This document shows positions 44,631-53,204 of a stretch of 64,000 bases of DNA, one piece after another. Made by a program: the position numbers and the translations under genes. Source of the stretch: Pontibacter mangrovi (lineage in GTDB: Bacteria; Bacteroidota; Bacteroidia; Cytophagales; Hymenobacteraceae); contig NZ_VFRQ01000007.1 in NCBI RefSeq assembly GCF_006385705.1, positions 124,001-188,000 of the forward strand. Direction: 5' to 3'. Position 1 is the stretch's first letter, and each line of letters starts with the position of its first letter. A model generated the notes under the pieces. The model had not been told where the DNA came from, did no database searches, and saw only the letters and a program-made list of their open reading frames with translations.

Positions 44631-45200
44631 TCAGCGCTTTACACGGCTGCGGTAGCGGCTCAGGGTTTCGGGGGTAATGCCCAGGTAGCTGGCGATGTAC
44701 TGCAGCGGCACCCGCTTAAACAGCTTCGGGTGCTCTTCTATCAGGTTGCGGAAGCGCACTTCGGGCGGGTCTTTCAGTAGGGAGGCCTCCCGCCGTTCCG
44801 CGCGCACGAACTGGTCCTGGGCAATGATGCGTCCCAGCTTCTGCCACGAGGGGTAGTGCTCGTAGAGGTGCATCACGTCCTCGTAGCTCAGCTCCAGCAG
44901 CTGCGTCTCCTCCATGGCCGCCACGTTCAGGGCAGAGGGCATCTGGGAGAAAAAGCTGGCGAAAGAACCGGCCACGGCATTTTCGAAAAGAAAGTCCTTG
45001 CAGATCTCTTTGCCGTCCACCTCATAATACACCCGCACGCTGCCCTGTTCAATAAAGGCAATCTTGCGGCACACCTCCCCCTCCCGTAGAAAGAGCTCGT
45101 TTTTATGCAGCGTACGCGGCCGCAACACACGCTCCAGCGCAGCCCTCTCCTCCGGCTCCGGACGGATGATCTGGTCGATATTGTAAAGTATGCGGGACAA
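44631..45200 (-). CDS. Crp/Fnr family transcription regulator
   Basis: 189 residues. An N-terminal cyclic-nucleotide-binding barrel (NELFLREGEVCRKIAFIEQG, then SVRVYYEVDGKEI) is followed by a short dimer helix and a C-terminal segment (LQYIASYLGITPETLSRYRS) that serves as the HTH recognition helix in the Bacteroidota type of Crp/Fnr proteins. No N-terminal cysteine cluster is present, so an iron-sulfur sensor like E. coli FNR is unlikely. The palindrome at 44609 just downstream is a likely binding site. Its own promoter was not identified. Confidence 0.87.
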   Translation of the reverse strand: MSRILYNIDQIIRPEPEERAALERVLRPRTLHKNELFLREGEVCRKIAFIEQGSVRVYYEVDGKEICKDFLFENAVAGSFASFFSQMPSALNVAAMEETQLLELSYEDVMHLYEHYPSWQKLGRIIAQDQFVRAERREASLLKDPPEVRFRNLIEEHPKLFKRVPLQYIASYLGITPETLSRYRSRVKR

Positions 45201-45465
45201 AGAATGGGGTTTAGATGATGCGGAAGTTAGGGGTATTTGGGCAGGGGTGCAAGGTGGGGGAATGGTTAAAATTAATATTTAAGTTTCTGTATATTATCAG
45301 TTTTTAGTATCTTGTTTTGCTTTACTTAGTAAACCATCTCCCGGGACAGTCAATAGCTATATGCTTCTGTCAATTGTAGGAATCCTGCTGGTTGTTTGAG
45401 ATAACAACAATGTTGAAGAATAAAACTACACCGCAAATTAATAAGTGTGAACGAATTTATAGCCT

Positions 45466-46362
45466 TTGACACACCCTGACCTCCTCTCACAGTTCCAGAA
45501 CATCAACACCTGGAAGAGCAAAGGCACACGCGCACCGCACAAGCCTCTGCTTATACTTTTGACTTTAGGCGAGATTCAGCGAGGAAACACCGGTTTTATA
45601 CCTTACACAAGTATAGAGCCGAAGCTAAAAGACCTGCTGATCGACTTTGGACCTTACAGAAAGAGTTACTACCCCAACTTTCCCTTTACCAAGCTGGCAA
45701 ACGATGGGCTGTGGCAGTTAAATGAACCTGATCTGATCAACACAAAGCAGGATTATACTTCAAAGTTTCTGCGCGAACACCAGTTGGCGGGTAAATTCCC
45801 GGAGCATGTAACACAACCGCTAAGACAGGATCCGGAGCTAATCAAAAGTATAGCTGAAGTTATACTGGAGCAGAACTTCCCGGATACGCTGCACCAGGAC
45901 ATACTGGATGCTGTTGGTCTGGATCTGGCGCTCACGCCATCTACAGCTAACCGCCTTATCAAGCCAATTCGCAAACGCGACCCGCTTTTCCGGGAAAGTA
46001 TACTGAAGGCTTACGAGTACCAATGTGCTGTGTGTGGTTTTAGCGTACGGCTGCGGCACCAGCTGCTGGCTCTGGAGGCAGCACACATTATGTGGCACCA
46101 GGCTGGCGGACCGGATGTTGAGGTGAATGGTTTAGCCCTCTGTGCAACGCACCACAAGCTGTTTGATATGGGAGCCTTTACCGTGACAGAAGAGCTTAGA
46201 ATGCTGGTATCTAACGAGGTAAACGGCATTGGTGCGCAGGATTGGCTTATCAGGCACGATGGGAAGTCCATTAAGCCACCACAAAAGAAAGCTTTCTACC
46301 CCAACCCCGAGTTCACTGCCTGGCACGTAAACGAAGTATTCAAAGGCGGCTTTAGAAGTTAA
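45466..46362 (+). CDS. HNH endonuclease, phosphorothioate-DNA-binding type
   Basis: 298 residues. The N-terminal half begins LLSQFQNINTWKSKGTRAPH and continues HKPLLILLTLGEIQRG and FGPYRKSYYPNFPF, the pattern of the sulfur-binding domain found in Type IV enzymes that cut phosphorothioate-modified DNA (ScoMcrA group). The C-terminal half is an HNH nuclease: CAVCGF, LEAAHIMWHQAGG, NGLALCATHHKLFDMGAF (about residues 185-235). It would restrict incoming DND-modified DNA; no dnd genes are in this window. Starts with TTG at 45466. A decayed relative of its 3' end lies at 48085-48306. Confidence 0.75.
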   Translation: MTHPDLLSQFQNINTWKSKGTRAPHKPLLILLTLGEIQRGNTGFIPYTSIEPKLKDLLIDFGPYRKSYYPNFPFTKLANDGLWQLNEPDLINTKQDYTSKFLREHQLAGKFPEHVTQPLRQDPELIKSIAEVILEQNFPDTLHQDILDAVGLDLALTPSTANRLIKPIRKRDPLFRESILKAYEYQCAVCGFSVRLRHQLLALEAAHIMWHQAGGPDVEVNGLALCATHHKLFDMGAFTVTEELRMLVSNEVNGIGAQDWLIRHDGKSIKPPQKKAFYPNPEFTAWHVNEVFKGGFRS

Positions 46363-46461
46363 CCTCACCTCTGCCGCGAACTTGCGGCTCGTGCTTCGCA
46401 AGGGCAAATACCCGGCACCCGCAGCTAAGGCTGGTAAAAGGACACAGAACAGAATGCTTTC

Positions 46462-46914
46462 TTAGCAGGGGATGGAAGAGTTCTGAGTTTGATCACCCTG
46501 CGTCGTCTTAACTGATAACCATGCAAAGGCTTGCTCTTTGGTACTGAAATTCTGAATCTTGTATACTGGCCCCTGGCTTTCCAGCACTTCGCCCTGTACC
46601 AGCACAGCGTTTACCTCAAGCTCTGGAAGGTTACTTACCACCCGTGCCACTCGCTGCAGCGAAGTTGATTTTAGTTGCATTGACACTTCGTAAATTAAGG
46701 CATGGTATAAGGTATCCTCTACTTCAACTACTGCCTTGCTCGAATCCAGAAGGATGTTCCGGATGTGGTAATTCATCACATAGTCTAGCATAATACTGAA
46801 ACAAAGCTTTGCCTCACTCAGTCCGGCCGTACGCATATCCGGCAAATCCACAAACAACACATCCGTAGTTGGATCATAATCAAGTTTAAAGTATGAATTC
46901 CGGAAGAGTTGCAT
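46462..46914 (-). CDS. STAS/SEC14-like small protein
   Basis: 150 residues, cytoplasmic. Starts FRNSYFKLDYDPTTDVLFVD, then LDYVMNYHIRNILLDSSKAV, and ends in NFSTKEQAFAWLSVK plus a polar tail. Same layout as 42269-42703 (strand, helix with conserved aspartate, C-terminal helix with W), so both appear to belong to the Hymenobacteraceae STAS-like group. The polar last ten residues differ. Function unknown. Expressed alone on the minus strand. Confidence 0.7.
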   Translation of the reverse strand: MQLFRNSYFKLDYDPTTDVLFVDLPDMRTAGLSEAKLCFSIMLDYVMNYHIRNILLDSSKAVVEVEDTLYHALIYEVSMQLKSTSLQRVARVVSNLPELEVNAVLVQGEVLESQGPVYKIQNFSTKEQAFAWLSVKTTQGDQTQNSSIPC

Positions 46915-47075
46915 AAAGATAGATTTAGAAGGCAGGAAGCAAGAGGGTAGTGCTAAAGGTAGAAAAAACTTTCAACTTAAATGTTTAAAAGTGCTCTACT
47001 GACAGTATGCACACCATATTAAGCCGAGCTTACTAACTTCACGATAAGGCAAGCCTGCACTAGCAGGGTATATAA

Positions 47076-47103
47076 AAAGCCTCTCCAGCGCTGAAGAGGC
47101 TTT
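47076..47103 (-). terminator. Terminator of the zinc metallopeptidase gene
   Basis: AAAGCCTCT/AGAGGCTTT stem, 10-base loop, with TTTTTATATA following on the minus strand. It lies 34 bases after the stop at 47137. Confidence 0.82.
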
Positions 47104-47136
47104 CTGTTGTATAGCTGCCGGTAAACTGCTTCTGCG

Positions 47137-48024
47137 TTATAACTCGACAGCATTAAACGTATCGCCCTGGTTCACATCGCCTGTCTCAAAGCCTTTTCTG
47201 AACCAGCGCACCCGCTGGGCGGAGGTGCCGTGGGTGAAGGAGTCTGGCATTACCCTGCCGGTGGCTTGCCTTTGCAGGCGGTCGTCGCCGATGGCGCTGG
47301 CTGCGTTCAGGGCTTCTTCCAGGTCACCGGGCTCCAGAAACCCGGTTTCCCGTTGGGTATGGTTGGCCCACACGCCGGCATAGAAATCAGCCTGCAGCTC
47401 TAGCCTTACCATCAGTTTGTTAAACTCCACCTCGGACAGCTGGCCGCGCATAGCGTTTACCTGCTCCATGGTGCCTGTGAGTTTCTGCACGTGGTGCCCC
47501 ACCTCATGACCCACCACATAGGCCTGTGCAAAGTCCCCTTCCGCACCCAGCTTGTTTTCCATTTCGCCAAAAAAGCTCAGGTCGATGTACAGCTTTTCAT
47601 CGCCGGGGCAGTAAAAAGGCCCCGTGGCTGCGGAGGCAAGCCCGCAGGCCGAGTTTACCTGATCCGAAAACAACACCAGGGTGGGCTCTCTGTACCCTTG
47701 TATCAGTTTGTTCCAGACGTCCTCGGTATCTGCCAGCACTACAGCCGTCTGGTCGGCTAGCTTCTGCTCTTCCGGGCTTGGCTGGTATTCGGTTGTCTGG
47801 GCATACTGCGGTTCGCCGCCCACAAACTGCTGCAGGAGTGCGAGGGGGTTGGTCCCGGTCAAGAACATCACCGCCAAGAGCACCGCCACAATAATCAGCC
47901 CCACTTTCGAGAAAAGGAGCCGGAACAAAGGGATAAGCAGCATGGGGCTCATGCCCCCGCCACCTGCTGACTGCCCTCTACGGTCTTCTATGTTGCTGCT
48001 TTTTCTTCTGCCTTGCCATTTCAT
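47137..48024 (-). CDS. Neutral zinc metallopeptidase, YpfJ family
   Basis: 295 residues. The cytoplasmic N-terminus (MKWQGRRKSSNIEDRRGQSA) is the family signature. One membrane segment follows (LLFSKVGLIIVAVLLAVMFL), then a periplasmic zinc-peptidase domain with HEVGHHVQ (HExxH) at about residue 173 and ELQADFYAGVWANH, where the third ligand lies. Members are of unknown substrate. The C-terminal DSFTHGTSAQRVRWFRKGFE is typical. Monocistronic with a good terminator. Confidence 0.9.
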   Translation of the reverse strand: MKWQGRRKSSNIEDRRGQSAGGGGMSPMLLIPLFRLLFSKVGLIIVAVLLAVMFLTGTNPLALLQQFVGGEPQYAQTTEYQPSPEEQKLADQTAVVLADTEDVWNKLIQGYREPTLVLFSDQVNSACGLASAATGPFYCPGDEKLYIDLSFFGEMENKLGAEGDFAQAYVVGHEVGHHVQKLTGTMEQVNAMRGQLSEVEFNKLMVRLELQADFYAGVWANHTQRETGFLEPGDLEEALNAASAIGDDRLQRQATGRVMPDSFTHGTSAQRVRWFRKGFETGDVNQGDTFNAVEL

Positions 48025-48084
48025 AAAATCTTATTGTATTGAAGTGAATTATAGTCGGGGTATGGAGTTTCTAATTTGCGCTAA

Positions 48085-48306
48085 CGTCTGTACCCATATC
48101 CGACAATTTAACGGCAGGCAGCTATACTTGGATGCACGCCATTTAAAAGGAATGCTTCTACCGGTGCTGGTGCCCGATAAAGAGAACGCATAGGGGCTCC
48201 TGCAGCACGATGGAATAATCACCGAAATACTGAAAAAAAAGGCTTCTGTCCCAGTCCCGACTTCACCGCCAGGCAAGTAAAACAGGTGTTAAAGCGGCAA
48301 CCCTAA
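48085..48306 (+). pseudogene. Decayed 3' end of an HNH-endonuclease-like gene
   Basis: Read in the last frame (stop at 48304-48306), this gives GFCPSPDFTARQVKQVLKRQ, which aligns residue by residue with the C-terminus of the intact HNH protein at 45466-46362 (AFYPNPEFTAWHVNEVFKGG). The bases just before it (CAGCACGATGGAATAA) also match the parent's CAGGCACGATGGGAAG. Upstream the frame shifts and a TAG lies near 48190, so the gene is broken. The earlier part (GRQLYLDARHLKGM) is more divergent, so it may come from a relative rather than a copy. The left end is uncertain. Confidence 0.6.
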
Positions 48307-48368
48307 TTTATAGTTTCGATGCTACGGGCTTTTGCCCTATCTTGCGCTTCATTCGTTATCAGCATACC

Positions 48369-48701
48369 ATGACCGAGCAAACCCACTACATACCTATGGC
48401 CAAGGCAGCCTTTAATGCCTACCTCGACAACCAGATAGACCTGGACACGCTTTTGGAGCGGCTGCGGGAGATGGAACTGCAGATTATGGCTGATGAGGAG
48501 GAGGAGGAAGAAGAGGATAGCGGCAAAGCCCTGTGGTTGCGCTTTTTTAAAGGCGACCCGCTGAAAACCACCATCAGCGATATTGAGCAAGACCTGCGCG
48601 ACCCCGGCCACCCAAACTACCGCATCCTGCTGCAGGGCATCACCCTGGGCCTGGAAGCCGACGAGTTGGAGGTGCATTACTCCAAAGTGCGCTTGCTGTA
48701 A
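48369..48701 (+). CDS. Small acidic protein of unknown function
   Basis: 110 residues from the ATG at 48369 (MTEQTHYIPMAKAAFNAYLD). A TTG at 48342 would add nine unsupported residues. Helical N-terminal half, then a run of nine or so acidic residues (MADEEEEEEEDSG) and a C-terminal part (FFKGDPLKTTISDIEQDLRD, then ILLQGITLGLEADEL). No signal or membrane segment. Family not recognised. It converges on the 69-residue gene. Confidence 0.6.
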   Translation: MTEQTHYIPMAKAAFNAYLDNQIDLDTLLERLREMELQIMADEEEEEEEDSGKALWLRFFKGDPLKTTISDIEQDLRDPGHPNYRILLQGITLGLEADELEVHYSKVRLL

Positions 48702-48716
48702 GGGCTTTTCCCCTAC

Positions 48717-48926
48717 TTATTTTATCCGCTCTACTATCTGGTTGCCGGAGCCCACGTCGTACTGCTCCCCTACTTCCAGCATGTCGATGGCGTTGATGTC
48801 TTCCTCGTCGTACCCGTTTTGGTCGGTAAAATAATCCTGGGTTACTTCTTTTTCCCGGTCGTCGTAGGTGTTCAGGGCCCGCTCGTCCCAGTCGCCCCAC
48901 CGGCAGATATACTTCTTCTTTTCCAT
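48717..48926 (-). CDS. Small conserved-looking acidic protein
   Basis: 69 residues, soluble: MEKKKYICRWGDWDERALNT, then YFTDQNGYDEEDINAIDMLE and a strand-like end (VGEQYDVGSGNQIVERIK). The two tryptophans and the acidic middle are unlike random translation, and codon use is normal. No family or function can be given. It is convergent with the 110-residue gene, with 15 bases between the stops. Confidence 0.6.
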   Translation of the reverse strand: MEKKKYICRWGDWDERALNTYDDREKEVTQDYFTDQNGYDEEDINAIDMLEVGEQYDVGSGNQIVERIK

Positions 48927-49099
48927 AGCTGTTTATACGTTCCTGTACGTGCTTCACCTGGTCATCTCCTTCGACTACGCAGGCTACCGCACAGGCATGC
49001 TTTCATTCGTTAACTTGCTAACTATCACAACCTTGCCACCGGTGTTTCGATAGCGTTACCTATTTCAGAAATACGAGCAAAGTATAAAGAGGTACAGCT

Positions 49100-49996
49100 T
49101 TAACGGTGGGCTTCATACTTATTTGCCTTCAAAGCTGTCTGCAGCGCCTCTACCTCCTCCGCCTTCAGAGCCGGGGCTTGCGCAACTTCTATAAGCTGGT
49201 CCAGCTGCGCTCCTGTGCGGATGCCCAGCACGGCAGAAGTAACGGCAGCGTGATGCAGGACATACTGCACGGCGGTTTCAGCCATGGTACGGGAAGCACC
49301 TGCCACTGCTTGTACTGCATCTGCGGCCTGCTGCACTTCTTCTAACGTATAACTTAGGTAGGATTTAGCTGATTTTCCGGCCAATAGCCCCTGCGCCAGG
49401 CTACCCCGCGCCAGCACACCGATTTGGTGCTCCTGCAACAGCTGCAGCACCTCCTCTTCAGGGCGCCGGTCCAGCAGGCTGTACTGCAACATTACGCTAC
49501 TCATGCTCGAGCGCTGCACATACTCCCGTATCACGTTGGGACGAATGGAGGAAATGCCGTAACACCGTATTTTGCCCTGCTGCTTCAGCAGCTCAAAGGC
49601 TTCTATGGTCTCGTCTATCGGGTCGTCTATGGTGCCGCCGTGCAGTTGGTAGAGGTCCAGGTAATCGGTTTGCAGGCGCTTCAGGCTGGTCTCTACGGCC
49701 TGTAGGATGTAGGCTTTGCGGGGGTTCCAGTCCCAGCCGCTGCCGTCGGGGCGCCACTGGTTGCCGACTTTGGTGCCGATGATCACTTTGTCGCGCATGC
49801 CCTGAAAAGCCTTTCCTACAGTTTCCTCGTTGCGGCCTTTGTCGTAGAGGTCGGCTGTGTCGAAATAAGTTATGCCGTGGTCCAGCGCCCGGTGCAACAT
49901 CTGTGTGCTCTCCTGTTGGCTCCCCTGCAGCGACATGCAGCCGAAGCTCACCTCACTTACCTTTATTTCTGATTTTCCGAGTAGTTTATACTTCAT
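49100..49996 (-). CDS. Aldo/keto reductase
   Basis: 298 residues from the ATG at 49996 (MKYKLLGKSEIKVSEVSFGC). The longer frame to 50092 adds 32 residues unlike the family. TIM-barrel NADPH oxidoreductase; the tetrad is seen as Asp in FDTADLYDKG (Tyr in the same motif), Lys in VIIGTKVGNQW and His in LYQLHGGTID. The end VLGIRTGAQLDQLIEVA forms the cofactor loop. Substrate unknown. Monocistronic by spacing. Confidence 0.9.
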   Translation of the reverse strand: MKYKLLGKSEIKVSEVSFGCMSLQGSQQESTQMLHRALDHGITYFDTADLYDKGRNEETVGKAFQGMRDKVIIGTKVGNQWRPDGSGWDWNPRKAYILQAVETSLKRLQTDYLDLYQLHGGTIDDPIDETIEAFELLKQQGKIRCYGISSIRPNVIREYVQRSSMSSVMLQYSLLDRRPEEEVLQLLQEHQIGVLARGSLAQGLLAGKSAKSYLSYTLEEVQQAADAVQAVAGASRTMAETAVQYVLHHAAVTSAVLGIRTGAQLDQLIEVAQAPALKAEEVEALQTALKANKYEAHR

Positions 49997-50172
49997 GGCG
50001 GTATGGTATGACGTGCTATGAAAGTATAAAACTCTGAAACGCAGCGCAGGGTTTTTCCGCATTTTACAGAAGCCCCGGCTTCTCTCCGACACGCAAAGCT
50101 ATTTCTTGCGTATCTTCGCTTTTTAGGAGGAGCTCCTTTTGAAGCTCTCGCAAGTATACAAGCACAAAGACA

Positions 50173-52101
50173 ATGCAGAGAATATACGAGCACGTGAAGG
50201 CAGTGCTGGAAAGCGACCCGCACTTTGCCGCAGACGGGAAACTATTGAAGAACACAGTGATGGAGGCGGCCTTGCAGCTAAAGCCAGAACTGCTGCGCCT
50301 GCTTACCGCAGACACCATCACCCGCCAGCATTTTTTTGAGGAAGTGGACGGCGTGCTCGTATTCGACAAGGTCAGCTTCCAGAGGTTTATCAGCAACAAG
50401 CAGTTCCTGCCCGACAGCTATACTTCCTTTAAGAACAAGATCGGCCTTACCGCCAACCACAGCTACCTCACCGAGGCCAAAGAGGTGGTGCTTTCCTTCC
50501 CTTACAAAGACTGCGTGCTGGAAGGCGGGCAGGCCAGAAACGAGCAGCGGCGGCAGGAGGTATTCTGGAACGAAACCCTGGCCCCCGACGAAATAGACCG
50601 GCTGCTGGAGCCCAAGGTGCTCACCAACTGGAAGAAAGTAACCGCAGCGGGCGAGCAGGAAGTGACAGCGCTTTCTAAACATGACAACTACCTCATCAAA
50701 GGCAACAACCTAGTGACGCTGCATACTCTACGCCAGGTATACCGCAGCAGTATCAAGCTGATTTACATCGACCCGCCCTACAACACCGGCAAAGACAGCT
50801 TCTGCTACAACGATAGCTTTAACCACTCGGCCTGGCTTACCTTTATGAAGAACCGGCTGGAAATAGCCCGGGAGCTGCTCACCCGCGATGGCGTGATCTT
50901 TATCTCGATCGACGTGAACGAGCAGGCCTACCTGAAAGTGCTCTGCGACGAGATTTTTGGCCGCGATAACTTTGTGGGGGAAATCATCTGGGAAACGGCC
51001 ACCGACAACAACGCCACCCAAATTTCAGTGGAGCATGAGTATGTGCTGTGCTATGCCCGCGACAAGGGCAGCCTCCCAAAATGGCAAATACAGTCTGAAA
51101 AGGCACGGCTGATTATGGAGAAGTATGAACAGCTGAAAGCAAAGCATGGGGAAGACACCAACCTGATAGAGAAGCACCTGCGCAACTGGATCAACAGCGT
51201 AAAGAAAACCAACGAGTATGACCTCTCGGGCGTGGCGCATTATACGTATGTGGATGAACAGGGTGTTTTTTACCCCGGCAACTCGGCCAACACCAAGCCT
51301 GGCGGCTACGATTTCGACATCGCCCACCCTGTAACGGGCAAAGTATGTAGCAAGCCCGCCAACGGCTACCGCTGGCCCGCCGACACGTTCTGGAAAGCTG
51401 ACCAGGCGGGCAATGTGCTGTGGGGCGAGGACGAAACCACCATCCCGAAAATAAAGAAGCGCATCGAAACGGCCACCGAGCTGCTGAAGGGCTACTTCTA
51501 CGAAGACAACCGGAAATCCACCAGCGCCCTATCCCGGCTGATGGGCGAGAAGGTGTTTGATAACCCCAAATCCATTAACCTGCTCAAGAAGATCATCAAG
51601 TTCTCTACCTCCGAAAACGACATCGTGCTGGACTTTTTTGCCGGCAGCGGTTCTACGGCGCAGGCAGTGCTGGAGGTAAACCAGGAACAGGGCACAAGCC
51701 GCACGTTTATACTTTGCGAGCAGATGGATTACATTGAGGAGGTAACGCGCAGGCGCATCCAGAAAGTGCTCGGGGAAGACAGCCTAACCTACTGCGAGCT
51801 GGCCGGTTGCAACCAAAACCTGATCGAAAAAGTACAATCCTGCTACACGCCCGAAGCGCTGCGGCAACTGGCGGCGGAAGTGCTGGCGAGCCCGTTTGTA
51901 ACCTATTCGTTGGCACAACCCCTGCGGCAGGTGTTGGCCGCGGTGCAGGCAGAGGACTCCGTAGAGAACCTTAGGCGGGCGTTGATAGCGGTTTTAGACA
52001 AGAACTGGCTCTACGTGCCGTATGCAGAGATGGACGATGCCGATTTCGGCTTCTCGGAGGTTACCAAACGTCTCACGCATCAGTTCTACAAGATGACATG
52101 A
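50173..52101 (+). CDS. Type III restriction-modification DNA methyltransferase (Mod)
   Basis: 642-residue N6-adenine methyltransferase of the beta class: the catalytic motif DPPY comes first (residues 200-203, IYIDPPYNTGKDSFCYNDSF), the SAM motif FAGSG later (about 489). Between them lies a target-recognition region of about 200 residues with WETATDNNATQISVEHEYVL and NRKSTSALSRLMGEKVF. The N-terminal 170 residues are typical of Mod of this type. It would methylate one strand of a short site. The next gene starts three bases after the stop. The leader holds AGGAGCTCCT (50128-50137), a 10-bp palindrome of unknown role. Confidence 0.93.
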   Translation: MQRIYEHVKAVLESDPHFAADGKLLKNTVMEAALQLKPELLRLLTADTITRQHFFEEVDGVLVFDKVSFQRFISNKQFLPDSYTSFKNKIGLTANHSYLTEAKEVVLSFPYKDCVLEGGQARNEQRRQEVFWNETLAPDEIDRLLEPKVLTNWKKVTAAGEQEVTALSKHDNYLIKGNNLVTLHTLRQVYRSSIKLIYIDPPYNTGKDSFCYNDSFNHSAWLTFMKNRLEIARELLTRDGVIFISIDVNEQAYLKVLCDEIFGRDNFVGEIIWETATDNNATQISVEHEYVLCYARDKGSLPKWQIQSEKARLIMEKYEQLKAKHGEDTNLIEKHLRNWINSVKKTNEYDLSGVAHYTYVDEQGVFYPGNSANTKPGGYDFDIAHPVTGKVCSKPANGYRWPADTFWKADQAGNVLWGEDETTIPKIKKRIETATELLKGYFYEDNRKSTSALSRLMGEKVFDNPKSINLLKKIIKFSTSENDIVLDFFAGSGSTAQAVLEVNQEQGTSRTFILCEQMDYIEEVTRRRIQKVLGEDSLTYCELAGCNQNLIEKVQSCYTPEALRQLAAEVLASPFVTYSLAQPLRQVLAAVQAEDSVENLRRALIAVLDKNWLYVPYAEMDDADFGFSEVTKRLTHQFYKMT

Positions 52102-52104
52102 CAC

Positions 52105-53202
52105 ATGGCGCTTTCTAACTTCAGGAAAGAAACATCGGAACGCAGCGACCCGCACAACTGGGCAAAGGCCATGCTGGCACGCCTCACCGATTTCTTTTTT
52201 GAAGCGATAGAAGGCTGCAGCCAGAGCAACGCCAATGTGGTGACGCACCTGATGGAGCGGGCCCGCGTAACGGTGGACGACAGGCCCAAGTCGGCCCCGC
52301 AGGAAGTGCTGCAGGCGCTGGTGGAGTTGGAAGCCCCCGACGCCCTGGACCGGAAGATCCGGTTTGCCCGCCACTTTAACCTGCCCCTGAGCTACGTGTT
52401 GTACAGCAATGAGCGGGAGAAAGTATACCTCCTGGAGATTCCCTCCCTGATTGACATTAAGCACGTCCGCACGTTCAACTCCTTTAAAGCGTTTGCCGAC
52501 TGGCTGGCCAGTATCAAAGGGTGGGTATCTACCAAACCCTACCGCGAATCAGCCGACCTGCCCTACTTTGACCAGGAGCTAAGAAAGTATGGCACCGCCT
52601 GGCCCACCAACATCGACTGCTTTTTTACAGATGAGCAGCACAAGCCGCTAGGTATGATTGAGTTTCAGAACGCCCGGGACACCGGCGTAATGCAGCACTG
52701 CAACAACGACCACTTCCTGTGCAAAAACGTCCGGCAGGTGCAGGGGGCATCGGGGGTACAGCTAAAGTATAGCGATGACATCAGAAGGTGGACCTCCCAG
52801 GAAATTCTGCGGGTGCAGTCGGGCTTGCGGCTCTTCATCGTTACGTGGGCGCAGCACGAGCCGGGCTTTGTGCTGAAAGAGCTGGAAAAAGTAACCATGC
52901 CATACTTCCCTGAGCAGAAGGGCAAACCCAAGTGGCAGGAGGCCGATGCTTACAAAGCCAGGCTGCACAGCTATGTTAAACAAAACAAACCAGTAAGTAT
53001 AGAACAGGATATATGCGTAAATTACAGCACCGTCAGCTTTTCCTTTTGCGATGGCAAAATGAACAAAACCATACATCAGCCGCCACTAAACCCCTTGAAC
53101 AAGACTTTCCCATCGCTGTATTATTATTTTAAAAAGAAAGTGACAAACGACCGCCAGCAGCTTCCGGCGCTCCTGTCCGCTTTATGCAGCAACCAGGCCT
53201 AA
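52105..53202 (+). CDS. Unrecognised protein between mod and res, nuclease-like pattern
   Basis: 365 residues, not a usual member of Type III loci. Helical N-terminal part (residues 1-95), strands to 140, then a core YFDQELRKYG (Glu158), NIDCFF (Asp171) and GMIEFQNA (Glu186, Gln188). This spacing resembles a PD-(D/E)xK nuclease with a Q in place of the final K. The C-terminal half has RLFIVTWAQHEPGFVLKELE and later strands. No signal peptide. Its place, three bases after mod and meeting res, suggests a third subunit; a nuclease role is inference. Confidence 0.65.
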   Translation: MALSNFRKETSERSDPHNWAKAMLARLTDFFFEAIEGCSQSNANVVTHLMERARVTVDDRPKSAPQEVLQALVELEAPDALDRKIRFARHFNLPLSYVLYSNEREKVYLLEIPSLIDIKHVRTFNSFKAFADWLASIKGWVSTKPYRESADLPYFDQELRKYGTAWPTNIDCFFTDEQHKPLGMIEFQNARDTGVMQHCNNDHFLCKNVRQVQGASGVQLKYSDDIRRWTSQEILRVQSGLRLFIVTWAQHEPGFVLKELEKVTMPYFPEQKGKPKWQEADAYKARLHSYVKQNKPVSIEQDICVNYSTVSFSFCDGKMNKTIHQPPLNPLNKTFPSLYYYFKKKVTNDRQQLPALLSALCSNQA

Positions 53203-53204
53203 CC

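Noticed and set aside
49997-50092. N-terminal extension of the aldo/keto reductase
   Set aside because: The 32 added residues are unlike the family; MKYKLLGKSEIKVSEVSFGC is the normal start.
53184-53204. Earlier ATG for the Res gene
   Set aside because: It would overlap the preceding gene by 19 bases, while the ATG at 53205 follows that stop by two bases; not excluded, only less likely.
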